From: Bacteroidota bacterium
GTDB taxonomy: Bacteria; Bacteroidota; Bacteroidia; Chitinophagales; Chitinophagaceae
Direction of reading: 5' to 3'
NCBI GenBank assembly: GCA_947461015.1
Contig: CANHIR010000118.1
Location: 1-5,772, forward strand
Length of the DNA stretch: 5,772 bases
The notes under the pieces were generated by a model. That model was not told the DNA's origin. It worked only from the letters and a program-made list of their open reading frames with translations, and did not search any database. This document shows positions 1 through 5,772 of this stretch, one piece after another. The number at the start of each line of letters is the position of its first letter. Position 1 is the first letter of the stretch. The position numbers and the translations under genes are program-made.

Positions 1-569
1 TTATTCAGGAGTGGTGGGGATTGAATGATAATATCAAGATGGAAGCGGATAAATACTATGCTGAATTAGGAGACATCAATGTGATTGCGGTGGATATGTA
101 TGATGGCAAAGTTGCAGCAACACCAGATAGTGCCATGAAATTAATGCGAGGTGCTGACATGGCAAGAATGACTGCCATTATTCAAGGTGCCATAAAAAAA
201 GCAGGGCCTGATGCATCCATTTACAGCGTGGGGTGGTGCTTTGGTGGAATGTGGAGTTTGCAAACTGCCATACTTGCTGGACCTCAAGCGAAAGGAACCA
301 TTATGTACTATGGTAGACCAGAAACAAATATGGAAAAATTAAAATCTATAAAATGTGATATCATTGGCTTCTTCGGCAACCAAGATCAATCACCTTCTCC
401 GGCAATGGTGAATGAGTTTGAAAAAAATATGAAAGAAGCAGGCAAGAATATTTCTGTCAATAAATACAATGCAGGTCATGGTTTTGCCAATCCAAGTAAT
501 CCAGGATTTAATGCAACTGCTACAGCAGATGCCTATGCAAAAGCAATTGCTTTTTTAAAGACCCACTAA
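1..569 (+). CDS. Dienelactone hydrolase family protein (alpha/beta hydrolase), 5'-truncated by window edge
   Basis: This is the C-terminal 189 codons of a dienelactone hydrolase (DLH) family protein. The reading frame is already open at the left edge, and IQEWWGLNDNI is encoded before the first in-frame TTG at 21. That motif is a conserved internal family motif, so the true start lies upstream and the TTG is not a start. The catalytic set of the family is visible: Glu in QEWWG (nt 9-11), nucleophile Cys in GWCFGG (nt 237-239), Asp in GNQDQS (nt 384-386) and His in AGHGF (nt 477-479). The Cys-Asp and Asp-His spacings (49 and 31 residues) are close to those of Pseudomonas DLH (Cys123, Asp171, His202). 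The Glu-Cys distance is about ten residues shorter. Family members hydrolyse dienelactones or other small esters. The substrate here is unknown, and nothing nearby suggests chlorocatechol degradation. The missing N-terminus could carry a signal peptide, so the cellular location is undecided. The gene ends at a TAA just before a strong terminator and converges on proC. Confidence 0.9.
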   Translation, partial: IQEWWGLNDNIKMEADKYYAELGDINVIAVDMYDGKVAATPDSAMKLMRGADMARMTAIIQGAIKKAGPDASIYSVGWCFGGMWSLQTAILAGPQAKGTIMYYGRPETNMEKLKSIKCDIIGFFGNQDQSPSPAMVNEFEKNMKEAGKNISVNKYNAGHGFANPSNPGFNATATADAYAKAIAFLKTH

Positions 570-587
570 TGACTTTAAAAGCTACCC

Positions 588-629
588 ATATAAAAAAAGC
601 TGAAAATTATTTTTCAGCTTTTTTTATAT
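588..629. terminator. Bidirectional Rho-independent terminator between convergent genes
   Basis: A perfect inverted repeat pairs 588-606 with 611-629: 19 base pairs around a TTAT loop. The core GCTGAAAA/TTTTCAGC is flanked by seven A on the left (592-598) and seven T on the right (619-625). Read on either strand, the hairpin is therefore followed by a run of U. It sits 18 bp after the hydrolase stop codon and 11 bp before the proC stop codon, as expected for a terminator shared by two convergent genes. The assignment is structural; termination itself is inferred. Confidence 0.9.
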
Positions 630-640
630 AAGGAATGATT

Positions 641-1444
641 TTACATATCGTTTTTAATTTTTCGATAACTGGCAGTGAGGCCACGAATTAAAGAAGAACT
701 AAATCCTTGATGCTCCATTTCATTTAAGCCGGCTATGGTACATCCCATTGGAGTAGTTACTTTATCAATTTCTTGTTCAGGATGCGTGTTTTTAGTTAAT
801 AATAAATCAGCTGCCCCTTTTACAGTTTGAGCAGCTATGAGCGCAGCTTGTGCAGCACTAAAACCAATTTCAATTCCTCCCTGAATATTAGCCCGAATAT
901 ACCTTAAAGCATAAGCAGTTCCACAAGCACCTAATACAGTCGCTGCATCCATTAACTTTTCATCAATTACAATACTCTTTCCTAATTGATTAAATAATGC
1001 AGTAACATATTCCACTTGCCCTTTCGCTTTATCATTGGCACAAATACATGTCATACTTTGCTGAATAGAAATTGCGGTATTCGGCATGGCTCGAAATAAA
1101 GCAAAGTTTGGATCAAGCATTTCTTCCATATCCTTCATCCAAACACCTGTTGCAACACTTATTACAGTGTGATGCCCAGCATTTAAAATTGGTTTTATAT
1201 CTGCAATGATATCTTTTATTTGAAATGGCTTCACGGCAAGGATTACATAGTTAGCATCCTTTACTGCCGTCTGATTGTCTGAAGTAATCCTAACCCCTTT
1301 ATCTGCCAAGTGTTGGATAGTAATTAAATTTCTTTTGGTAATAGTGATCTGTGAAGCCACCACAAATCCACTTGCAATTAATCCTTCCGCAATGGAAGAA
1401 CCTAGGTTCCCGCCACCAATGATGGCAATATTATAATTGGACAT
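641..1444 (-). CDS. proC: Pyrroline-5-carboxylate reductase (proline biosynthesis)
   Basis: This 267-residue protein matches ProC in length and layout. ProC reduces L-1-pyrroline-5-carboxylate to L-proline with NAD(P)H, the last step of proline synthesis, in the cytoplasm. The N-terminal Rossmann fold carries the dinucleotide-binding loop IGGGNLGSSIAEGL (residues 9-22), followed by ILAVKPFQI (68-76), ISVATGV (95-101) and the FRAMPNTA segment (117-124). The C-terminal helical dimerisation domain has LGACGTAYAL (171-180) and the family signature region VTTPMGCTIAGLNEME (229-244). The substrate-binding Thr is kept at 236. Two positions differ from the common form: PMGCT where PGGTT is usual, and ACGTA where GSGPA is usual. 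I believe such variants occur in Bacteroidota ProC. The ATG at 1444 places the Rossmann loop at the expected distance from the N-terminus. The upstream bases are AT-rich with no Shine-Dalgarno sequence. It lies 64 bp downstream of hldD on the same strand. Confidence 0.95.
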   Translation of the reverse strand: MSNYNIAIIGGGNLGSSIAEGLIASGFVVASQITITKRNLITIQHLADKGVRITSDNQTAVKDANYVILAVKPFQIKDIIADIKPILNAGHHTVISVATGVWMKDMEEMLDPNFALFRAMPNTAISIQQSMTCICANDKAKGQVEYVTALFNQLGKSIVIDEKLMDAATVLGACGTAYALRYIRANIQGGIEIGFSAAQAALIAAQTVKGAADLLLTKNTHPEQEIDKVTTPMGCTIAGLNEMEHQGFSSSLIRGLTASYRKIKNDM

Positions 1445-1471
1445 ATAAACTGAATTTAAGATTGAAAAAAT

Positions 1472-1496
1472 AAAACCTAAGTCTGATTCGACTTAT
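1472..1496 (-). promoter_or_regulatory. Small dyad with T-rich tail between hldD and proC (weak terminator or proC promoter)
   Basis: The arms TAAGTC (1478-1483) and GACTTA (1490-1495) form a perfect 6-bp inverted repeat with a 6-base loop. On the minus strand the hairpin is followed by GG and then a T-rich stretch, so it could act as a weak terminator after hldD. The same stretch read on the minus strand contains TAGGTTTT (1479-1472), a 7-of-8 match to the Bacteroidota -7 element TAnnTTTG, about 28 bases before the proC start codon. It could instead be a proC promoter. The sequence cannot decide between these, and both matches are short. Confidence 0.3.
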
Positions 1497-1508
1497 AAAA
1501 ATTGAAAA

Positions 1509-2525
1509 TTAGTAACCCTTTGCGGGAACTAAATAATTGGCTACATAATCTTTAACTCCGGCCTCTAAACTTGTAAAAGGCTTATCATAACCAGCTGCGC
1601 GCAGCTTATTCATATTGGCTTCGGTAAAATATTGATATTTATCTCTTATGTCCAAAGGCATATCTATAAATTCAATATTCGGCGTTAATCCTTGTGCGAT
1701 AAATGTATTCGCGGCTAAATCGTAAAATGATCTTGCTTTTCCTGTTCCTAAATTATATAACCCATTATTAGTGCTGGCCCAAGTACCTGATAGCATTTGC
1801 TGCATCATCCAATCAATAACTGCAACTACATCTTTTACATAAATAAAATCACGCAGTTGTTCTCCGTCTTTAAAATCGGGGCGATGACTTTTAAATAATT
1901 TCACCAAACCTGTTTCCTTTATTTGATGAAAGGAGTGAAAAATCACACTTGCCATGCGGGCTTTATGCCCTTCATTAGGGCCATACACATTAAAGAATTT
2001 TAAGCCAGTCCAAACAGGAGGACAATTTGTTGCACCTAGCAGCGTTTGCGCTAAAGCCCACTTATCAAATTCATTCTTACTTATACCGTAAGGATTAAGG
2101 GGCTTTAATGCATCTAAAATTGTATGACTGTCTTCATATCCATTTTCACCGGCTCCATAGGTTGCTGCCGAAGAAGCATAAATCAACGGGATTTGCTTTT
2201 TGGCAGCATAATTCCACATGGATTTTGAATACGCCACATTCAGCTCCTCATGAATAGCATAATTAAATTCAGTGGTATCTGTTCTTGCACCTAAATGAAC
2301 TATAATATCAATTTCCAATTCGTCATTTTCAAGTTGCGCTAAAAAAGCTTGACGCTCAATAATCTTTGAAAATGTTTTTCCTTCCCAGTTTTTTCTTTTG
2401 GCTTCTACACCAAAATCATCCACTAATAATAAATGAGTGAAGCCCAATTCATTCATGCGCTGGACAAATACCGAACCAATAAATCCGGCGGTACCTGTAA
2501 CTACGATGGAGGGCTGTTTTGTCAT
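1509..2525 (-). CDS. hldD: ADP-L-glycero-D-manno-heptose 6-epimerase (LPS core precursor)
   Basis: This 338-residue short-chain dehydrogenase/epimerase is slightly longer than E. coli HldD (about 310). HldD converts ADP-D-glycero-beta-D-manno-heptose to ADP-L-glycero-beta-D-manno-heptose, the heptose donor for the LPS inner core, in the cytoplasm with bound NADP. Visible features are the nucleotide-binding GTAGFIGS (residues 11-18), acidic VDDF after the second strand (35-38), HLGARTDTTE (77-86), YASSAATYGAGE (116-127), the YxxxK pair Tyr146/Lys150 in NPYGISK, and FFNVYGPNEGHKARMASV (177-194). Lys188 aligns with the second catalytic base proposed for E. coli Lys178. RDFIYVKDV (225-233), YNLGTGKARSF (257-267) and KYQYFTEA (296-303) follow; the last is a typical HldD C-terminal motif, as is RAAGYDKPF (309-317). 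The combination points to HldD rather than GalE or RmlB. The ATG at 2525 starts only 10 residues before the Rossmann loop, and no Shine-Dalgarno sequence precedes it. It begins 13 bp after purL, probably in one transcript. Confidence 0.95.
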   Translation of the reverse strand: MTKQPSIVVTGTAGFIGSVFVQRMNELGFTHLLLVDDFGVEAKRKNWEGKTFSKIIERQAFLAQLENDELEIDIIVHLGARTDTTEFNYAIHEELNVAYSKSMWNYAAKKQIPLIYASSAATYGAGENGYEDSHTILDALKPLNPYGISKNEFDKWALAQTLLGATNCPPVWTGLKFFNVYGPNEGHKARMASVIFHSFHQIKETGLVKLFKSHRPDFKDGEQLRDFIYVKDVVAVIDWMMQQMLSGTWASTNNGLYNLGTGKARSFYDLAANTFIAQGLTPNIEFIDMPLDIRDKYQYFTEANMNKLRAAGYDKPFTSLEAGVKDYVANYLVPAKGY

Positions 2526-2538
2526 GAGGGATAGTAAA

Positions 2539-4749
2539 TTATTTTCCTAATTGTTTTTCAATTGCAGTATCATATTTATTTTTCCAATCTCCAATGCTAC
2601 CCCAGTCTGCACCTGCTACTTTCACAGTACCATTTGTTACTTTACCAATTACAGCAAACCCAATACCAGCAGCTACTGCAGCATTTTGAATCGCATCCAA
2701 TTGTGCAGCATTACATGAAACCACTACCCTGCTTTGTGCTTCTCCTAACCAATAAGCATCTTTACGAATGCTTGTATCATGTGCACTTACTTCAAAACCT
2801 TTATGGGTAGTAAATGCAGATTCTAATAAAGTAACAATTAATCCACCTTCACTAATATCATGCACACTTTTTACTTTCGCTTCTTTAATTAATCCAGCCA
2901 CCAATTGTTGTAAACTAAATTCTTCTTCCAAATCAAAATAAGGTGCTGGCGAAAATTCAACTCCTTTAACTTTATTTAGATACTCAGAAGATCCAATATC
3001 ATTTCTTTGTGTACCTAATATTACAATAGGATCGCCTTCGTTTTTAAAATCCAATGTCATTCTATTTTTCATATCCTCCACAATACCGACCATACCAATG
3101 GTTGGTGTAGGGTACACTGGACCATCTGGATTTTGATTGTAGAAACTTACATTACCACCCGTTACTGGTGTATTAAATTTACGACACGCTGCACCCATTC
3201 CTTCAACCGATTTCACAAACTGATAGTATACTTCTGGGTCATAAGGATTACCAAAGTTTAAACAGTTGGTTACACCAATGGGTTCACCACCACTACAAAC
3301 AATATTTCTTGCAGCTTCCGATACGGCAATCATAGCACCTACTTCCGGATTGGCATATACATATTTACTATTACAATCTACGGTCATCGCTAATGCTTTG
3401 CCGGTTCCTTTTGCTAAAACAATAGCGGCATCACTTGGCGCATTGGTTGTTGTATTTGCAGCACCCACCATGCTATCGTACTGAGTGTACACCCAACGTT
3501 TAGATGCAATGTTTGGTATTTGCACCAATGCATCCACATTTGCTTTTAAATCGGTCACATCTGCAACCGAATTCATATCAAAAGCATTTACTTTTTCTAA
3601 ATAGGCAGGCGCTTTAAATTCTCTTGAATAAACAGGAGCACCACCACCTAAAACTAATTCGTATGCAGGTAAGGATGCTTCTAAAGTCCCGTGCATATAA
3701 AAATTAAGCAAACCATCATCGGTGACTTCACCAATATTAGAACAGGATAAATCCCATTTTTCAAACACCGCTAATACCTGTGCTTCCTTTCCTTTCTCCA
3801 CCACCATTAACATTCTTTCTTGACTCTCACTTAATAATAATTCCCAAGCTTTCATGTTTTGTTGACGCGTAGGCACTTTGTCTAAATCAATGCGCATGCC
3901 TACTCCTCCTTTTGCACTCATCTCGGCAGTAGAACAAATAATGCCTGCAGCACCCATATCTTGCATACCCACTACACCGCCAGTTTCAATTACTTCCAAA
4001 CAAGCTTCTAATAATTTTTTTTCTTGGAAAGGATCACCTACTTGTACTGCTGGTAATTCCTCTACACTGTCTGCTGTAATTTCGGCAGAAGCAAAACTTG
4101 CGCCACCAATTCCATCTTTACCAGTAGCACTTCCTACAAAAAATACTGGATTGCCTGTTCCAAGTGCAATGGCACTAACTGTTTTACCCGCTTTCACAAT
4201 CCCCACACTCATTGCATTCACTAAAGGATTGGTATGATAACATTGTTCAAAATACAATTCACCTCCCACGGTTGGAACACCAAAACAGTTTCCATAATGA
4301 CCAATACCATGCACAACACCCGCTAATAACCTTTGTGTTTTTTTATCTTCTAACTTTCCAAAACGCAAACTATTTAAAGATGCAATTGGTCTTGCACCCA
4401 TGGTGAAAATATCTCGTTGTATTCCCCCTACACCTGTAGCCGCACCTTGGAATGGCTCCAATGCACTTGGGTGATTATGTGATTCAATTTTAAAAACTAC
4501 GCCGTAATTATTTCCTATATCCATTAAACCTGCATTCTCCTCACCCGCAGCTACTAACATTCTACCTCCATCACGAGGCAAAGTTTTTAACCACTTAATG
4601 GAATTTTTATAACTACAATGTTCACTCCACATGCCACTAAAAGCACATAGTTCTGTGAAATTAGGTGTTCGGCCAAGCTTTTGTTTTATCAACTCAAACT
4701 CTTCCTCGGTTAATCTTAATTGCTGCGCGGTCTTTACGGTGATTTCCAT
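2539..4749 (-). CDS. purL: Phosphoribosylformylglycinamidine synthase subunit PurL (small form)
   Basis: This 736-residue protein matches the small (Bacillus-type, about 740 residues) PurL along its whole length. PurL converts formylglycinamide ribonucleotide to FGAM using ATP and ammonia, the fourth step of de novo purine synthesis, in the cytoplasm. Small PurL normally works with PurQ, a glutaminase, and PurS; neither gene is in this window. Visible motifs are MWSEHCSYKNS (residues 40-50) with the conserved His44, FKIESHNHPSALEPFQGAATGVGG (start 86) for substrate and metal binding, MGARPIASLNSLRFG (117-131), NCFGVPTVGGE (154-164), GSATGKDGIGGASFAS (206-221), VQVGDPFQEKKLLEACLE (235-252), QDMGAAGI (263-270) and LSESQERML (306-314). 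The second half of the duplicated fold has CNSKYVYANPEVGAMIAVSEAARN (start 459), TNCLNFGNP (494-502), TPVTGGNVSFYN (527-538) and SVHDISEGGL (628-637). The ATG at 4749 gives the normal N-terminus. No Shine-Dalgarno sequence precedes it. It is divergent from glnN and probably heads a purL-hldD transcript. Confidence 0.97.
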   Translation of the reverse strand: MEITVKTAQQLRLTEEEFELIKQKLGRTPNFTELCAFSGMWSEHCSYKNSIKWLKTLPRDGGRMLVAAGEENAGLMDIGNNYGVVFKIESHNHPSALEPFQGAATGVGGIQRDIFTMGARPIASLNSLRFGKLEDKKTQRLLAGVVHGIGHYGNCFGVPTVGGELYFEQCYHTNPLVNAMSVGIVKAGKTVSAIALGTGNPVFFVGSATGKDGIGGASFASAEITADSVEELPAVQVGDPFQEKKLLEACLEVIETGGVVGMQDMGAAGIICSTAEMSAKGGVGMRIDLDKVPTRQQNMKAWELLLSESQERMLMVVEKGKEAQVLAVFEKWDLSCSNIGEVTDDGLLNFYMHGTLEASLPAYELVLGGGAPVYSREFKAPAYLEKVNAFDMNSVADVTDLKANVDALVQIPNIASKRWVYTQYDSMVGAANTTTNAPSDAAIVLAKGTGKALAMTVDCNSKYVYANPEVGAMIAVSEAARNIVCSGGEPIGVTNCLNFGNPYDPEVYYQFVKSVEGMGAACRKFNTPVTGGNVSFYNQNPDGPVYPTPTIGMVGIVEDMKNRMTLDFKNEGDPIVILGTQRNDIGSSEYLNKVKGVEFSPAPYFDLEEEFSLQQLVAGLIKEAKVKSVHDISEGGLIVTLLESAFTTHKGFEVSAHDTSIRKDAYWLGEAQSRVVVSCNAAQLDAIQNAAVAAGIGFAVIGKVTNGTVKVAGADWGSIGDWKNKYDTAIEKQLGK

Positions 4750-4786
4750 TTGTATAGGATTAGGCTTTTTAGATTGGGCGAAGTTA

Positions 4787-4794
4787 CAAAAGGA
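4787..4794 (-). promoter_or_regulatory. Possible purL promoter -7 element
   Basis: Read on the minus strand, 4794-4787 is TCCTTTTG, which matches the Bacteroidota -7 consensus TAnnTTTG except for C in the second position. It lies 37 bases upstream of the purL ATG, which would give a leader of about 30 nt, similar to that predicted for glnN. I see no TTTG-like -33 element at the preferred spacing; the nearest TTG is about 25 bases further upstream, which is too far. The call rests on one imperfect 8-base match. Confidence 0.3.
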
Positions 4795-4817
4795 CAGACT
4801 TAACTAGTAATGGATTT

Positions 4818-4839
4818 ACCAACATTAAACTAGGTTGGT
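4818..4839. repeat. Inverted repeat ACCAAC-N10-GTTGGT (possible operator)
   Basis: ACCAAC (4818-4823) and GTTGGT (4834-4839) are perfect 6-bp inverted arms with centres 16 bp apart, separated by ten AT-rich bases. The arms stand out because they are among the few GC-containing words in an AT-rich region. The position, about 24 bp upstream of the possible purL -7 element, would suit a regulator acting on purL. No T-run follows on either strand, so it does not look like a terminator. No known binding motif is claimed. Confidence 0.35.
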
Positions 4840-4980
4840 GTTAGTACTTTAAAAATGGATGTTTATGATTACCAATAGATTAGAATATTAATACATATAT
4901 ATATTATTATAATATTATTATTTTATACACATATTGGCAAATTTTAAAAACCTAGCGCTTTTACTTTTTATAAATGAACA

Positions 4981-4988
4981 TATCTTTG
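4981..4988 (+). promoter_or_regulatory. glnN: glnN promoter -7 element (TAnnTTTG)
   Basis: TATCTTTG is a perfect match to the Bacteroidota primary-sigma -7 consensus TAnnTTTG. It ends 31 bases before the glnN ATG, which predicts a leader of roughly 25 to 30 nt. A -33 element (TTTG/TTG) is expected some 19 to 21 bp upstream; the sequence there is only a T-rich CTTTTAC (4958-4964), so the -33 match is poor. The leader (about 4990-5019) is almost pure A/T and has no Shine-Dalgarno sequence, as is usual in this phylum. Confidence 0.6.
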
Positions 4989-5019
4989 TGTAAATTAAAT
5001 ATATTTAAATTAATATCAT

Positions 5020-5772
5020 ATGTCATTAAGAACCGACGCAGTCAATCATGTGAGTCACGGACATGTAACTTCACCTGATATCAAAGGTGCTAAAATCACA
5101 GGCGTATTTGGCGAAAATGTATTTACGCAAAAAACGGCTAGAGAGTATTTAAGCGACGAAGCTTATAAAAGTTTAATTGCTAGTATTAAAGGCGGTAAAA
5201 AAATTGACCGTCAGGTTGCAGGACAAATTGCATCGGGTATGCGCGCTTGGGCAGAGAGCAAAGGCGTAACACACTATACACACTGGTTTCAACCACTTAC
5301 AGGTAGCACTGCCGAAAAACACGATTCCTTTTTTACTCTAAAAGGAGATGGTACTGCCATTGAAGAATTTGAAGGAGCAGCATTAATTCAACAAGAACCA
5401 GATGCTTCTAGTTTTCCCAACGGAGGATTGAGAGCTACATTCGAAGCAAGAGGCTACTCGGCATGGGATCCTTCTTCTCCCCCATTCATCATAGAAATAG
5501 GCAATGGTAAAACATTGTGTATTCCTACAATATTTATTGCCTACACGGGTGAATCTTTGGATTACAAAGCACCATTAATGAAAGCAGTAGAGTCTTTAAA
5601 TAAAGCAGCCGTAACAGTTTGTAATTATTTTGACAAAAATGTAACTAAAGTAACCCCAACACTTGGCTGGGAACAAGAATATTTTGTGATAGATGAGGCA
5701 TTGGTAAATGCAAGACCAGACTTAGTGCAATGTGGAAGAACGGTTTTTGGTTTTACACCAGCTAAGGGACAA
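5020..5772 (+). CDS. glnN: Glutamine synthetase type III, N-terminal part (3'-truncated by window edge)
   Basis: An open frame starts at ATG 5020 and is still open at the window end, giving 251 codons, about a third of a normal type III glutamine synthetase (about 730 residues). The enzyme makes glutamine from glutamate, ammonia and ATP in the cytoplasm. Family type III is shown by GVFGENVF (residues 28-35), MRAWAESKGVTHYTHWFQP (start 74), LTGSTAEKHDSFF (93-105), FPNGGLRATFEARGYSAWDPSSP (start 132), CIPTIFIAYTGESLDYKAPL (167-186) and GWEQEYFVID (216-225). The last contains the E-x-E metal-site glutamates of the glutamine synthetase fold. Types I and II lack this long N-terminal region. The ATG gives the usual type III N-terminus and sits about 28 nt after a predicted transcription start. 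Most nucleotide-binding and ammonia-site residues lie beyond the window, so an intact gene cannot be confirmed. The gene is divergent from purL. Confidence 0.95.
   Translation, partial: MSLRTDAVNHVSHGHVTSPDIKGAKITGVFGENVFTQKTAREYLSDEAYKSLIASIKGGKKIDRQVAGQIASGMRAWAESKGVTHYTHWFQPLTGSTAEKHDSFFTLKGDGTAIEEFEGAALIQQEPDASSFPNGGLRATFEARGYSAWDPSSPPFIIEIGNGKTLCIPTIFIAYTGESLDYKAPLMKAVESLNKAAVTVCNYFDKNVTKVTPTLGWEQEYFVIDEALVNARPDLVQCGRTVFGFTPAKGQ

Larger units (their letters stand above)
4750..5019. other. Divergent intergenic region between purL and glnN
   Basis: This 270-bp non-coding stretch separates two divergently transcribed genes and must hold promoters for both. I see no ORF of credible coding character and no tRNA or recognised riboswitch. 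It contains a dyad near the purL side (4818-4839), an extremely AT-rich centre (about 4880-4925) made of TAT/ATT runs, and a good Bacteroidota -7 element near glnN. The AT-rich centre may be bendable or easily melted DNA; that reading is an inference from composition. Confidence 0.7.

Noticed and set aside
2562..2810. Plus-strand open frame of 82 codons antisense to purL
   Set aside because: It is a shadow of the purL reading frame. The product is low-complexity, rich in Gln, Leu, Tyr and His, has no recognisable domain, and the purL protein is conserved across this stretch.
3266..3484. Plus-strand open frame of 72 codons antisense to purL, with a hydrophobic product
   Set aside because: The apparent membrane character comes from reading Ala/Gly/Val-rich purL codons in reverse. 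There is no independent start signal or promoter.
3878..4406. Two overlapping plus-strand open frames (119 and 64 codons) antisense to purL
   Set aside because: Both lie wholly within conserved purL sequence and have products without family motifs. They are best explained as by-products of purL codon usage.
4871..4937. Distant CCAAT (4872-4876) and ATTGG (4933-4937) inverted pair flanking the AT block
   Set aside because: The arms are five bases long and 56 bases apart, which is well within chance expectation.
4995..5008. 14-bp perfect palindrome TTAAATATATTTAA in the glnN leader
   Set aside because: It is made only of A and T in a nearly pure A/T leader, where such palindromes arise easily. 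The hairpin would be very weak, so I do not call it a regulatory element.
1..5772. Search for mobile elements, CRISPR arrays, tRNA/rRNA genes, toxin-antitoxin or defence genes
   Set aside because: No transposase or integrase motifs, regularly spaced repeats, tRNA-like folds or defence domains were seen. Nearly all the sequence is accounted for by five housekeeping-type genes.

Overview
The window reads as chromosomal housekeeping DNA from a member of the Bacteroidota, possibly a Chitinophagia-type lineage. The evidence is a type III glutamine synthetase, AT-rich intergenic DNA, start codons without a Shine-Dalgarno sequence, a perfect TAnnTTTG-type -7 promoter element upstream of glnN, and proC/hldD/purL proteins that look like that phylum's versions. 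This placement is inferred from recognised sequence features, not from a database search.

Layout, left to right: (1) the 3' part of a plus-strand dienelactone hydrolase family gene enters from the left edge and stops at 569. (2) A perfect 19-bp AT-rich stem-loop (588-629) lies between this gene and the convergent proC and looks like a terminator for both strands. (3) Three minus-strand genes follow: proC (641-1444, pyrroline-5-carboxylate reductase), hldD (1509-2525, ADP-heptose 6-epimerase) and purL (2539-4749, small-form FGAM synthase). Transcription runs purL to hldD to proC. The purL-hldD gap is only 13 bp, so these two are probably co-transcribed. The 64-bp hldD-proC gap holds a weak dyad and T-rich DNA that may be a terminator or a proC promoter. 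(4) A 270-bp, very AT-rich divergent promoter region (4750-5019) separates purL from glnN. (5) glnN (type III glutamine synthetase) starts at 5020 on the plus strand and runs off the right edge after 251 codons.

Metabolically, glnN makes glutamine. The PurL complex consumes glutamine-derived ammonia in purine synthesis. ProC makes proline from glutamate-derived pyrroline-5-carboxylate. HldD makes the ADP-L,D-heptose precursor of the LPS inner core, which fits a Gram-negative envelope. The glutamine link across the shared glnN/purL promoter region is suggestive, but co-regulation is not shown by the sequence.

No mobile element, CRISPR array, tRNA, rRNA or defence-like gene was seen, and I found no convincing sign of a previously undescribed system. 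The more interesting points are the bidirectional terminator, the divergent regulatory region with its ACCAAC/GTTGGT dyad, and the purL-hldD pairing.
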